Assembly (NCBI RefSeq): GCF_047638075.1
Contig: NZ_JBLJBV010000070.1
Coordinates: 1 to 39,345, forward strand
DNA: 39,345 bases
From: UBA6197 sp047638075
Lineage (GTDB): Bacteria > Pseudomonadota > Alphaproteobacteria > Rhodobacterales > Rhodobacteraceae
Reading direction: 5' to 3'
Positions within the stretch are counted from its first letter, which is position 1; each line of letters starts with the position of its first letter. The notes beneath the pieces were generated by a model. The model was given only the letters and a program-made list of their open reading frames with translations. It ran no database searches and was not told the origin of the DNA. Below, one piece after another: positions 15,824-25,098 of this stretch. A program made the position numbers and the translations under genes.

Positions 15824-17503
15824 CTACTCTGCCAACAGGCGCGACACAACCACCGTCACCTCTGGTTTTTTGCCGATTTCTTCCATCGTCACCTGTCGTA
15901 CGATACGGCGTATGGCCTCATCCATCTTGGCGTCGTTGGCGATAACCTTGCTGTTGGCCCGCTCCAGAAACTCGGCCAGTTCATCTTCGATCCGATCAGA
16001 CAGCGACGCGCCGGTTTTGCCCGTTTGCGAAAGGCCACCTAGTTCAACCCAGGCATCGCCCAGCGGCAGATTGTCCTCATCAACGATCACGGTGACCAGA
16101 ACATGACCGTTCAGCGCCATGCGAATCCGGTCACGGACCACACCATCCATCGCGCCGATCAGAACATTGCCATCCAGATAGGTGCGCCCGGCCCCGATAT
16201 ATTCAACGACTTCGGGTGAATTACCGGTCAGATCCAGCATGGTGCCGTTGGTCGCAACCTCAGAGGCGATCCCCTTGCCGGTGCCGATCTTGGCATGTTC
16301 ACGCAGATGACGATGTTCGCCATGCATCGGAATCAGGATTTTCGGCTTCAACAGGTCATGCACGGCTTCAAGATCGGGTCGGTTGGCGTGGCCCGAAACG
16401 TGATAAAGCCCGCCCCGGTCATCAACCACCTCAACGCCCATTTCCGAATAGGCGTTCATGATCCGGATCACCCCGCGTTCATTGCCGGGAATGGTTTTAG
16501 ACGAAAACAGGAAGGTATCGCCGTCTTTCATCTCAAGCCCGAGGTATTTACCGCGCGAAAGCTGGGCACTGGCCGCGCGCCGTTCACCCTGGCTTCCGGT
16601 GACGATCAACATCAGTTTTTCCCGCGCGATATCAACAGCCTGTTCAGGCGTTACCGTCCCCGGAAAACCCAAAAGCACCTCGGTCTCTTCGGCCGCGCTC
16701 ACCATCTTTTTCATCGCGCGGCCCAAGAGGCAGACGGACCGGCCCGCAGCCTTGCCCGCCAGCGCCAGGGTTTTCAGACGCGCGACGTTTGAGGCAAAGG
16801 TCGTCGCCACCACCATGCCGCTTTGGGCTGCAATGAATTCAGCCAAGGGTGTGGCCAGCGTTGCCTCAGAGCGGCCCGGCAGGGGCGAAAAAACGTTGGT
16901 GGAATCACAGGTCAGCACCTTGACCCCGCTCCCTTCCTTGGCGATTTCGTGCCACATCAGCGGGTCGAACGCCTCACCGACAATCGGGCTGCCATCCAGT
17001 TTGAAATCGCCGGTATGAACGATCCGCCCCGCAGGCGTGTCGATCACCAGGGCCGAGCTTTCCGGGATCGAATGGCTAACCGGTACAAACTGCACCGAGA
17101 AGGGCCCAGCCTCGACCACCGTGGGGCGCGGCTCGACGATGCGTAGTGCATCCGTGGGCAGGCCCGCTTCCTCCATCTTCAGCTGCGCCAGACGGCCGGT
17201 AAAGCGGCGCGCATAAACCGGCACCTTCAGCTTTGGCCAGAAATGAGACAGCGCGCCGATGTGGTCCTCATGCGCGTGGGTAATGAAAACCGCCTCGATC
17301 CGGTCTGCATTTTCCTCAAGCCAGCCAATATCGGCCATGATCAGGTCAACCCCCGGCGAGGTGTCCATATCCGGAAAGGTGACGCCCAGGTCGACCACGA
17401 TCAACCGCTCTTTTCCGTCAGGACCAAACCCATAGACATAGGCATTCATCCCGATTTCACCGGCGCCACCCAAAGGTAGATAGATCAGTCGATCCTGTTT
17501 CAT
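15824..17503 (-). CDS. rnj: Ribonuclease J
   Basis: A 559-aa metallo-beta-lactamase/beta-CASP ribonuclease with 5'-exonuclease and endonuclease activity in RNA decay and maturation. The metal site is H76-A-H78-E-D80-H81 in ITHAHEDHIGAL. Further motifs are GDFKLD, the beta-CASP region with ATTFASNVARLK and TGSQGERRAA, and HVSGHANRPDL with IPMHGEHRHL near residue 390. The C-terminal domain (about 450-559) is present. ATG at 17503 overlaps the coaX stop by 4 bp. The nuoN-birA-coaX-rnj succession is a conserved alphaproteobacterial arrangement, so the gene is probably transcribed from the complex I operon. Confidence 0.96.
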   Translation of the reverse strand: MKQDRLIYLPLGGAGEIGMNAYVYGFGPDGKERLIVVDLGVTFPDMDTSPGVDLIMADIGWLEENADRIEAVFITHAHEDHIGALSHFWPKLKVPVYARRFTGRLAQLKMEEAGLPTDALRIVEPRPTVVEAGPFSVQFVPVSHSIPESSALVIDTPAGRIVHTGDFKLDGSPIVGEAFDPLMWHEIAKEGSGVKVLTCDSTNVFSPLPGRSEATLATPLAEFIAAQSGMVVATTFASNVARLKTLALAGKAAGRSVCLLGRAMKKMVSAAEETEVLLGFPGTVTPEQAVDIAREKLMLIVTGSQGERRAASAQLSRGKYLGLEMKDGDTFLFSSKTIPGNERGVIRIMNAYSEMGVEVVDDRGGLYHVSGHANRPDLEAVHDLLKPKILIPMHGEHRHLREHAKIGTGKGIASEVATNGTMLDLTGNSPEVVEYIGAGRTYLDGNVLIGAMDGVVRDRIRMALNGHVLVTVIVDEDNLPLGDAWVELGGLSQTGKTGASLSDRIEDELAEFLERANSKVIANDAKMDEAIRRIVRQVTMEEIGKKPEVTVVVSRLLAE

Positions 17504-18279
17504 GTGTCGTCCTGCTCTTTATTATGGTTATGGATCAGCACCAGCCCATGCATGGTCAGATCGTCTTCTACATGATCGAAAAGGTCAAACCCCTGGTTGA
17601 ACAGCGCCGCAAGGCCGCCCGTGGCAATCACCTTCATCGGGCGGTCGCGTTCGATCCTTATCTGCCGAACGACCCCTTCCACAAGCCCGATATACCCCCA
17701 ATAGACACCAGACTGAATGCAAGCGACGGTATTGGTGCCAATAACCTGCGCGGGGTAGGTCACATCAACGTGCGGTAGCGCCGCCGCGGCCATGTGCAAC
17801 GCCTCAAGGCTAAGGTTGACGCCGGGTGCAATAACCCCCCCGATATAGGCCCCGTCCACGTCAACCACGTCAAAGGTCGTGGCCGTGCCAAAATCAACCA
17901 CGATGATATCGCCGCCATGCCGGTCATACGCCGAAGCGGTATTGACAAGACGGTCGGGGCCGACGGTCGTGCCCTGATCGACACGCGGCGCCACCGGCAG
18001 CGCGCATTCCGGCTTGCCCACCACAACCGGGCGGCAGTCATAATAGCGGTTGCAAAGCACCCGAAGATTGAAAACCACGCGCGGCACCGTCGATGAAATA
18101 ATCGCCGCACCGATCTGAACCTTCAGGTTGTTTAGCGATATCAGCGATGAAAGCCATACGAAATACTCGTCGGCGGTGCGCCGATGGTCAGTGGCAATAC
18201 GCCAAGTCGCAAGGAACTTGCTGCCATCCCAGACGGAAAACATCGTGTTGGTATTGCCGCAGTCGATGCACAAAAGCAT
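17500..18279 (-). CDS. coaX: Type III pantothenate kinase
   Basis: A 259-aa cytoplasmic kinase that phosphorylates pantothenate, the first step of coenzyme A synthesis. ASKHA-fold motifs are visible: the N-terminal IDCGNTNTMFSVWDG phosphate loop with Asp6, TTVGPDRLVNTASAY, and the central VVDFGTATTFDVVD, followed by GGVIAPGVNLSLEAL. This is the CoaX type, unrelated to E. coli CoaA. It starts 16 bp after birA and overlaps rnj by 4 bp. Its pairing with birA joins two cofactor functions behind complex I. Confidence 0.96.
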   Translation of the reverse strand: MLLCIDCGNTNTMFSVWDGSKFLATWRIATDHRRTADEYFVWLSSLISLNNLKVQIGAAIISSTVPRVVFNLRVLCNRYYDCRPVVVGKPECALPVAPRVDQGTTVGPDRLVNTASAYDRHGGDIIVVDFGTATTFDVVDVDGAYIGGVIAPGVNLSLEALHMAAAALPHVDVTYPAQVIGTNTVACIQSGVYWGYIGLVEGVVRQIRIERDRPMKVIATGGLAALFNQGFDLFDHVEDDLTMHGLVLIHNHNKEQDDT

Positions 18280-18295
18280 TCAGGGGGCCCCTCTT

Positions 18296-19057
18296 TCAGA
18301 AAAATACATCCGCCGCCGAAACTGTCATGCGGCCCTGCGGCGTCCCCAGCACCAGCGCGCCGGTATCATCGATTGTCTCAAAAATACCGCGCAGCTCATC
18401 TGTGCCGGTGCGCGCAGTAATTGGCTGGCCGAGATGGGCGGCGCGGGCCAGCCAGGCTGCACGGATCGGCGCGAATCCATAGGTTTCAAACTGCCGCTGA
18501 TAGCGGTCGAAGGCGACCGCGAGGAACGGCAAAAACTGTTCGGGGGTCACCACGACACCGGCCTCATCGGCCAGGCTGACCGGTGTGACGGCCCCCGGCT
18601 CCACCTGTCGCACCGCCGGCGCATGTGCAAGGTTGACGCCGATGCCAATCCCTAACGCGATTGCCCCCGTGCCCTGCCCGAAACTCTCCAGCAATATCCC
18701 GGCAACCTTGCCGCCATTCAGCAATACATCATTTGGCCATTTGATAGCCAACCGCGCCTGCGGCCCGGCAACCTGTGCCAACGCACAATCAAGCGCAAGT
18801 GCCGCCACCAGAGAGAAAAGCGCCGCCTCGGCCAAGGTCCGCTTTGGGCGCAAAATCAGCGTCGCGGCGAAGTTGCCGGGCGGATCGTGCCAATCGCGAC
18901 CGCGTCGCCCGCGACCCGCCGTTTGCACGCGCGCCAACACCCAGGTCGGACAGGAAACATTGGGCGCGAGGCGCGAGGCCTCGGCCATGGTGCTGTCTAC
19001 CGCCCCGAGAATGTGGCGCGCCACACCCTCGGGCCAGGGAACCAGATCAGCGCACAA
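18296..19057 (-). CDS. birA: Biotin--[acetyl-CoA-carboxylase] ligase, no DNA-binding domain
   Basis: A biotin protein ligase of about 253 aa that makes biotinyl-AMP and attaches biotin to carboxyl carrier proteins. The biotin/ATP loop is GRGRRGRDWHDPPGN and the catalytic lysine region is KWPNDVLLNGGKVAGILLE. There is no N-terminal helix-turn-helix, so it should be a monofunctional class I enzyme without BirA-type repression. The start is uncertain because the frame is open into nuoN: TTG at 19057 overlaps nuoN by 11 bp and keeps the WPEGVARHILGAVDST N-terminus; GTG at 19024 would remove part of it. The Paracoccus complex I cluster likewise ends with a biotin-ligase-like reading frame. Confidence 0.92.
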   Translation of the reverse strand: MCADLVPWPEGVARHILGAVDSTMAEASRLAPNVSCPTWVLARVQTAGRGRRGRDWHDPPGNFAATLILRPKRTLAEAALFSLVAALALDCALAQVAGPQARLAIKWPNDVLLNGGKVAGILLESFGQGTGAIALGIGIGVNLAHAPAVRQVEPGAVTPVSLADEAGVVVTPEQFLPFLAVAFDRYQRQFETYGFAPIRAAWLARAAHLGQPITARTGTDELRGIFETIDDTGALVLGTPQGRMTVSAADVFF

Positions 19058-20492
19058 GCGCCTGAGCCGCCGCCGCAGCCGCGCCCTCAACCCCAAACAG
19101 ATTGACGACGCCCGCAACCATCACGAACGCGGTCCCCACCAGCATCACCCATTGCGCCGCCGGCATCCGACTGTCCAGGACTGCGCCCTCGGTCCCGAAA
19201 TACATGTAGTAGACGATGCGCAAATAGTAAAAAGAGGCGATTACCGCCGCGATGACGCCTGCCACCGCCGCCCAGACATAGCCTGCCGAAACCGCCGCCG
19301 CTAGAACCGTGAACTTGGCAAAGAAGCCCAGCATCGGAGGCACGCCCGCGAGGCTGAAAAGTAGCACCATCAGCGCCAGCGCCCGGACCGGTTCGCGTTT
19401 GGCATAAAGGTTCAGTGCGGTAATGTCGGTCACCGGACGCCCGTCAATTTCCATCGACAGGATAAAGGCAAAAGTGCCCACGTTCATCGTGACATAGATC
19501 ACCATGTAAAGCAGCATCGCCTCAACACCCTGTTCGGTGCCTGCGCCCAACCCCAGCAGCGCAAACCCCATATGGGCAATCGACGAATAGGCCATCAGCC
19601 GCTTGAAGTTACGCTGAGCAAGACCGGCAATCGCCCCCAGAAACATGGATGCGACCGACAGCAAGAGCAGGATCTGCCCCCATTCGGTTGGCACCGTGCC
19701 AAACGCATCATGGGCCAGCCGTGCAATCAGCACCATGGCCGAAACCTTTGGCGCGGTCGCAAAAAACGCAGTCACAGGTGTGGGCGAGCCTTCATAGACG
19801 TCAGGGGTCCACATATGGAAAGGCACAGCCGACACCTTGAAGGCCAGACCCGTCAACAGGAACGCCATCCCAAACAGAAGGCCCAGCGACAGCTCGCCCT
19901 CTTTCACCACCGTTATAATCCCGGCAAAGCCCGTGGTGCCCGCAAACCCATATGTCAGCGACGCGCCGTAAAGCAACAGACCGGAACTGAGCGCACCCAG
20001 CACGAAATATTTCAGCCCGGCCTCGGTTGATTTGGCGCTTTCGCGGCGCAAGCTCGCGATCACATAAAGCGAAAGACTGCTTAGCTCCAACCCCATGTAA
20101 AGCGCGATCAGATCACCCGCCGACACCATCATCATCATCCCGACAACCGCCAACGCGATCAGGATCGGGTATTCGAACCGCATCAACCCCTGCCGCGCCA
20201 GATAGTCAGCACTCATCGCGAGAACTGAAGCGGCCGCCAAAAGCACGGTCACCTTGGCAAAACGCGAGAAAGCGTCGTCAATAAACATGCCGCCAAATGC
20301 CGTGCGTGACCCGCCACCACCGAGGCCGACATAGGCCCCCAGCAGCACCAGCACCGCAACCGTGGCCCAAAGCACCATGCCCCCGACCTTGTCCTTGCCG
20401 GTCCAAACCCCCACCAACAGCGCCGCCATGGCAAACACCGCCAGCAGGAACTCCGGAAAAACCGTGGAGAAATCCGCAGAAGTCATCGTCAT
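19047..20492 (-). CDS. nuoN: NADH-quinone oxidoreductase subunit N
   Basis: A 481-aa antiporter-like membrane subunit of complex I, with about 14 hydrophobic segments. The family signature regions are visible: the LYMGLELSSLSLYVIAS block with the conserved Glu in the fifth helix, KYFVLGALSSGLLLYG, FKVSAVPFHMWTPDVYEGSPTPVTAFF, and KRLMAYSSIAHMGF. The start has two in-frame ATGs: AAGGAG lies 2 nt before the first (20492) and 8 nt before the second (20486), so initiation at 20486 is quite likely. It follows nuoM by 7 bp and overlaps birA. Confidence 0.97.
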   Translation of the reverse strand: MTMTSADFSTVFPEFLLAVFAMAALLVGVWTGKDKVGGMVLWATVAVLVLLGAYVGLGGGGSRTAFGGMFIDDAFSRFAKVTVLLAAASVLAMSADYLARQGLMRFEYPILIALAVVGMMMMVSAGDLIALYMGLELSSLSLYVIASLRRESAKSTEAGLKYFVLGALSSGLLLYGASLTYGFAGTTGFAGIITVVKEGELSLGLLFGMAFLLTGLAFKVSAVPFHMWTPDVYEGSPTPVTAFFATAPKVSAMVLIARLAHDAFGTVPTEWGQILLLLSVASMFLGAIAGLAQRNFKRLMAYSSIAHMGFALLGLGAGTEQGVEAMLLYMVIYVTMNVGTFAFILSMEIDGRPVTDITALNLYAKREPVRALALMVLLFSLAGVPPMLGFFAKFTVLAAAVSAGYVWAAVAGVIAAVIASFYYLRIVYYMYFGTEGAVLDSRMPAAQWVMLVGTAFVMVAGVVNLFGVEGAAAAAAQALVR

Positions 20493-20499
20493 TTCTCCT

Positions 20500-22038
20500 T
20501 CAGTGGTCCACCGCCACAGCCATATCCATGGCGGGCAGGCTGGCGTGGTAGTCAGCTACAAGGGCCTTGACGGAAGGCCCGATGATATCGGTCACGAGGC
20601 TGGGGTAGACCCCCAACAACAGCGTCATGGCCACCAACGGGGCAAAGATCAGCTTTTCACGGCGATCCATGTCGGTGATCGACTTCAGGCTTTCCTTGAT
20701 CAGATCCCCAAAAACGATCCGGCGGTAAAGCCACAGCGCATAGGAAGCCGACAAGATCACGCCGGTCGTCGCCACCATCGCAACCCAGGTATTGGTTTGG
20801 AAAATACCCACCAAGGTCAGGAATTCTCCGATGAAGCCCGAGGTGCCGGGCAGGCCAACATTGGCCATGGTGAAGAACATGAAGATGAGCGCGTAAGCGG
20901 GCATTCGGTTAACGAGGCCGCCATAGGCCGAAATTTCACGCGTGTGCATCCGGTCGTAGATCACCCCAACACACAAAAACAGCGCACCCGAGACGAAGCC
21001 GTGAGACAGCATCTGAAAAATCGCGCCGTCGATGCCTTGCTGGTTGACCGCAAAAATCCCCATCGTCACGTAACCCATATGCGCAACCGAGGAATAGGCG
21101 ATCAGCTTTTTCATATCGTCCTGCGCCAACGCCACCAGACTGGTGTAAACGATGGCAATGGCCGACATCCACAGCATCAAGGGGCCCATCACTTCGGATC
21201 CGACCGGGAACATCGGCAGCGAAAACCGCAAGAAGCCATAGCCCCCCATCTTCAGCAGGATCGCTGCCAGCACCACCGACCCGGCCGTGGGCGCCTGAAC
21301 GTGCGCGTCGGGCAACCAGGTGTGCACGGGCCACATCGGCAGCTTTACCGCAAAACTGGCAAAGAAGGCCAGGAACAGCAGTGTCTGCATGCCCCCCACA
21401 ACCTGCACCCCCAGAACACGGAAGCTGGTCGAGGCGAATTCATGGCTTAAAAGCTGGACCATATCGGTCGTACCCGCATCCATATACATCGCCACCATCG
21501 CGACCAGCATGAGCACTGACCCGAGGAACGTATAAAGGAAGAACTTGAACGATGCGTAAATCCGGTCTTTTCCGCCCCAGATCCCGATGATCAGGAACAT
21601 CGGAATCAGCCCTGCCTCGAAGAACAGGTAGAACAACATCAGATCCAGCGCCGTAAAGACCCCGATCATCAACCCTTCCAGCACCAGAAAGGCGATCATG
21701 TATTCCTTGACGCGGGTCTCAACGGACCAACAGGCGGCAATGGTCATCGGCATCAGGAATGTGGTCAACAGCACGAACAGCACTGAAATGCCGTCCACAC
21801 CCATCTTGTAATGCAGCCCCATGATCCAGGCTCGATCCTCGATCATCTGAAAGCCGGTATCGGCAGGGTTGAATTTGGCCAGCATGAAAAGCGACACGAG
21901 GAAGGTGGCGACCGTCGCCGTCAGCGCAAACCATTTTGCGTTGCGGTCAGCCGCCGCACCCTGCCCGCGCTGAACCAGCGCCAGAATCCCGGCCGCGACC
22001 AAAGGGGTGAAAGTGATGATGGAAAGCAGATTTTCCAT
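20500..22038 (-). CDS. nuoM: NADH-quinone oxidoreductase subunit M
   Basis: A 512-aa proton-pumping membrane subunit of complex I. Visible antiporter motifs are the helix-5 region FFEAGLIPMFLIIGIWGG with its conserved Glu, KLPMWPVHTWLPDAHVQAPTAGSVVLA, and KKLIAYSSVAHMGYVTMG. The frame extends upstream of the true start, but ATG at 22038 shares one base with the nuoL stop (TAATG) and gives the family N-terminus MENLLSIITFTPLV. The overlap implies coupled translation of NuoL and NuoM. Confidence 0.97.
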   Translation of the reverse strand: MENLLSIITFTPLVAAGILALVQRGQGAAADRNAKWFALTATVATFLVSLFMLAKFNPADTGFQMIEDRAWIMGLHYKMGVDGISVLFVLLTTFLMPMTIAACWSVETRVKEYMIAFLVLEGLMIGVFTALDLMLFYLFFEAGLIPMFLIIGIWGGKDRIYASFKFFLYTFLGSVLMLVAMVAMYMDAGTTDMVQLLSHEFASTSFRVLGVQVVGGMQTLLFLAFFASFAVKLPMWPVHTWLPDAHVQAPTAGSVVLAAILLKMGGYGFLRFSLPMFPVGSEVMGPLMLWMSAIAIVYTSLVALAQDDMKKLIAYSSVAHMGYVTMGIFAVNQQGIDGAIFQMLSHGFVSGALFLCVGVIYDRMHTREISAYGGLVNRMPAYALIFMFFTMANVGLPGTSGFIGEFLTLVGIFQTNTWVAMVATTGVILSASYALWLYRRIVFGDLIKESLKSITDMDRREKLIFAPLVAMTLLLGVYPSLVTDIIGPSVKALVADYHASLPAMDMAVAVDH

Positions 22039-24125
22039 TAGTTGGACCCCCCGGCCAAAACGACCCAGAACATAAGCGCCACAATTCCCAGAACCATCGC
22101 GAAGGCATAATGGAAGAGGTAACCGGACTGAACCCGACCCGCGAGCCGCGTCAGCCGTGGAATAAGGCCAAGCGCCACCCCGTTCAGCGCCCCGTCGATG
22201 ATTGCGCCATCGCCGCCTTTCCAAAAGACGTTGCCAAGCCATTTTGCCGGGCGGATGATGATCACGTCATAAAGCTCGTCGAAATACCACTTGTTCAACA
22301 AGAACCGGTAAAGCGCGGGCTGCGCCGCAGCCAGCCGTCCGGGCAGCGAGGGTTGGCGGATATAAAACAGCCAAGCGATAATCAGACCCAGGACCATCGC
22401 GATGAAAGGCGAGACCTTGACCCAAACCGGGGCATGATGCGCGTCATCCATGACGGTATTGGTTGACGCCATGAAGATTGCACCCTGCGGTGCCACGCCC
22501 GGCGCGGCGACGGCATGGGTGACGGCCGTCGTTTCGTCCGTATCGGTTTCAGCCTCCGCTGCGGCATGATCCGCGCCCTCTGTCGCGGCAACCTCGTGCT
22601 GCGGCATCCCGAAGAACGCGCTCATCTGTGCGTGATCCCCGAAGAAATCATTGTACCAGACCATCCCCGAAAATACCGCGCCGATTGCCAAAGCCCCCAG
22701 CGGCACCAGCATCGTCGGCGGGCTTTCATGGGCATGGTCGTAGGCGTGGGTGTCGCCACGCGGCGTCCCCCAGAAGGTCATGAACATCAGCCGCCAGCTA
22801 TAGAAACTGGTGAAGCAGGCGGCTATGACCAACGACCAGAACGCAAACCCCTGCCCCGTGGCCCAGGCGCTTTCGATGACCGCATCTTTCGACAGATACC
22901 CCGCAAAACCGATATGCGTCAGCGGAATTCCAACGCCGGTGATCGCCAGCGTGCCGATCAACATGGCGTAGAAGGTCAGCGGGATCTTCTTCCGCAAACC
23001 ACCATAGTTGCGCATGTCTTGTTCGTGATGCATCGCATGGATCACGGAACCCGCGCCCAGAAACAGCATCGCCTTGAAGAAAGCGTGGGTCAGCAGGTGG
23101 AACATCGCCACCGAATAGACACCAGACCCCGCCGCGACGAACATATAGCCCAGCTGCGAGCAGGTCGAATAGGCGATGACGCGCTTGATGTCGTTTTGAA
23201 CCAGGCCAACGGTCGCCGCAAAGAACGCCGTGACCGCGCCGATATAAAGGATGAACATCTTGGCATCAGGCGCATATTCATAAAGCGGCGACATCCGACA
23301 AACCAGAAACACGCCTGCGGTCACCATCGTTGCGGCGTGGATCAGCGCAGAGACCGGGGTCGGGCCTTCCATCGCATCCGGCAGCCAGGTGTGCAAAAAC
23401 AACTGCGCGGATTTACCCATTGCGCCGACAAACAGCATACAGCCGATCAGGTTGGCTGCGTTCCAATCGGTCCACAGGAACGTCACCTGGGTCTGAGCAA
23501 GCTGCGGCGCTGCGGCAAAAATCTCATCCATGCCGATGCTGTCAACCAGAAAGAACAGTGCCATGATCCCCAGCAGAAAGGCAAAGTCACCGATGCGGTT
23601 GACGACGAACGCCTTGATGGCCGCGGCATTGGCCGAGGGTTTCTTATAATAAAACCCGATCAGCAGATAAGACGCGACACCCACCCCTTCCCAACCGAAA
23701 AACATCTGCAAAAGGTTGTCCGCAGTCACCAGCATCAACATCGCAAAGGTGAAAAATGACAGATACGCAAAGAAGCGTGCCTTGTACTGCTGCCCCTCGC
23801 TCCAGTTCACATCATGGGCCATGTAGCCCCAGGAATAGAGGTGCACCAGCGCCGACACCGTGGTGACCACGATCAGCATGATTGCCGTCAGCCGATCAAC
23901 CCGGATCGACCACTCCGTCATCATCGTGCCAGACTGGACGTAATCCATCACATGGATGTGCTGCGTCGTTCCATCATGGCCAATAAAGACCACCCAAGAC
24001 AGCACGCACGACAAAAACAGCAGACCGGTGGTCAATCCCAGTGCGCCCTTTTCCCCGATCATCCGCCAGCCGAAGCCACCGATGATCGCCCCCACCAGCG
24101 GAGCAAAAAGAATAATCTGTTCCAT
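22038..24125 (-). CDS. nuoL: NADH-quinone oxidoreductase subunit L
   Basis: A 695-aa distal antiporter-like subunit of complex I. Motifs include FFGWEGVGVASYLLIGFYY (helix 5 Glu), KSAQLFLHTWLPDAMEGPTPVSALIHAATMVTAGVFL and KRVIAYSTCSQLGYMF. The C-terminal part carries the region expected to form the long lateral helix. A poorly conserved, acidic and Ala-rich insert (about residues 505-545, ATEGADHAAAEAETDTDETT) precedes the last helices and varies between species. It starts 6 bp after nuoK. Confidence 0.97.
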   Translation of the reverse strand: MEQIILFAPLVGAIIGGFGWRMIGEKGALGLTTGLLFLSCVLSWVVFIGHDGTTQHIHVMDYVQSGTMMTEWSIRVDRLTAIMLIVVTTVSALVHLYSWGYMAHDVNWSEGQQYKARFFAYLSFFTFAMLMLVTADNLLQMFFGWEGVGVASYLLIGFYYKKPSANAAAIKAFVVNRIGDFAFLLGIMALFFLVDSIGMDEIFAAAPQLAQTQVTFLWTDWNAANLIGCMLFVGAMGKSAQLFLHTWLPDAMEGPTPVSALIHAATMVTAGVFLVCRMSPLYEYAPDAKMFILYIGAVTAFFAATVGLVQNDIKRVIAYSTCSQLGYMFVAAGSGVYSVAMFHLLTHAFFKAMLFLGAGSVIHAMHHEQDMRNYGGLRKKIPLTFYAMLIGTLAITGVGIPLTHIGFAGYLSKDAVIESAWATGQGFAFWSLVIAACFTSFYSWRLMFMTFWGTPRGDTHAYDHAHESPPTMLVPLGALAIGAVFSGMVWYNDFFGDHAQMSAFFGMPQHEVAATEGADHAAAEAETDTDETTAVTHAVAAPGVAPQGAIFMASTNTVMDDAHHAPVWVKVSPFIAMVLGLIIAWLFYIRQPSLPGRLAAAQPALYRFLLNKWYFDELYDVIIIRPAKWLGNVFWKGGDGAIIDGALNGVALGLIPRLTRLAGRVQSGYLFHYAFAMVLGIVALMFWVVLAGGSN

Positions 24126-24131
24126 TTGCCC

Positions 24132-24437
24132 TTACCCTTTCATCACGTTGACGTCTTCGACATCGATACTGCCGCGGTTGCGGAAGAAGGCGACAAGGAT
24201 CGCAAGCCCGATGGCTGCCTCGGCCGCCGCCACCGTCAACACGAACATCGTGAAGACCTGCCCCGCCAAATCACCCAGATACGCCGAAAAGGCGACCAGG
24301 TTTATATTGACGGCCAGTAGCATCAGCTCGATCGACATCAGAATGACGATCACGTTCTTTCGGTTTACGAAGATACCGAAAATGCCGATGACGAACAGCG
24401 CCGCCGCCACGCTCAGGTAATGGGTCAATCCGATCAT
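24132..24437 (-). CDS. nuoK: NADH-quinone oxidoreductase subunit K
   Basis: A 101-aa, three-helix membrane subunit of complex I, normal length. The two conserved glutamates of the proton pathway are visible: E37 in MSIELMLLAVNINLVAF and E73 in AAAEAAIGLAILV. It lies 52 bp after nuoJ; the spacer contains a GGAGG ribosome-binding site and a small CGGG/CCCG stem. Confidence 0.97.
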   Translation of the reverse strand: MIGLTHYLSVAAALFVIGIFGIFVNRKNVIVILMSIELMLLAVNINLVAFSAYLGDLAGQVFTMFVLTVAAAEAAIGLAILVAFFRNRGSIDVEDVNVMKG

Positions 24438-24489
24438 TTCTGTCCCTCCGGGTTCAAGCCCGATGTTCTTTCGGTTCCAGGGCGCGTCA

Positions 24490-25098
24490 TTACAGCCCCT
24501 GCCCCGGCTTCACGTTTACCCGCGTCATTGCCTTGGCCGGGTCGCGGTGCATCTGCGCCACGACGTTCTGACGCTTGATGTCCTTGCGGTGGCGCATGGT
24601 CAACAAGATCGCCCCGATCATCGCCACCAGAAGGATCAGGCCCGCCGTCTGGAACAAGTAAAGGTATTGGTCATAAACCAGCATCCCCAGCGCCCGGGTA
24701 TTATCGACACCTTCCGGTGTTGGCGCGACATGCAGCGACTTGGCCGCTTCTGCGGTGCGCCAGCTCCCAAACGCGAGCCCCAGTTGCAACAACATGATCA
24801 CACCGACCAGCAACCCGAGCGGCATGAAGCGGGCCAATTCACCCTTCAGCGCCGCAAAGTCGATGTCCAGCATCATCACCACGAAAACAAACAGCACCGC
24901 CACCGCGCCGACATAGACGATGATCAGCAGCATGGCGAGGAACTCTGCCCCCAACAGCACAAACAACCCCGACGCCGAGAGAAACGACAAGATCAGCCAA
25001 AGCACCGAATGGACCGGGTTTCTGGAGATCACGACCATGAGGCCCGACACCACCACCGAAACGGCGAATAGGTAAAAGGCAAAAACAAACACCGTCAT
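24490..25098 (-). CDS. nuoJ: NADH-quinone oxidoreductase subunit J
   Basis: A 202-aa membrane subunit of complex I with five predicted helices. The helix-3 region EFLAMLLIIVYVGAVAVLFVFVVMMLDID is typical, including the tyrosine near the pi-bulge involved in coupling. Its ATG overlaps by 4 bp the stop of the carboxymuconolactone-decarboxylase-like gene, so the two are translationally coupled. The last about 40 residues are hydrophilic. Confidence 0.97.
   Translation of the reverse strand: MTVFVFAFYLFAVSVVVSGLMVVISRNPVHSVLWLILSFLSASGLFVLLGAEFLAMLLIIVYVGAVAVLFVFVVMMLDIDFAALKGELARFMPLGLLVGVIMLLQLGLAFGSWRTAEAAKSLHVAPTPEGVDNTRALGMLVYDQYLYLFQTAGLILLVAMIGAILLTMRHRKDIKRQNVVAQMHRDPAKAMTRVNVKPGQGL

Noticed and set aside
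15475..15849. 124-aa minus-strand frame with a CxxC near the rnj end
   Set aside because: It overlaps the rnj 3' end and the hairpin and has no family similarity that I recognise, so I could not support it as a zinc-ribbon protein or transposase remnant.
22515..23759. 414-aa plus-strand open frame opposite nuoL
   Set aside because: It is His/Arg/Gln-rich with no recognisable domain and lies wholly antisense to a clear nuoL.
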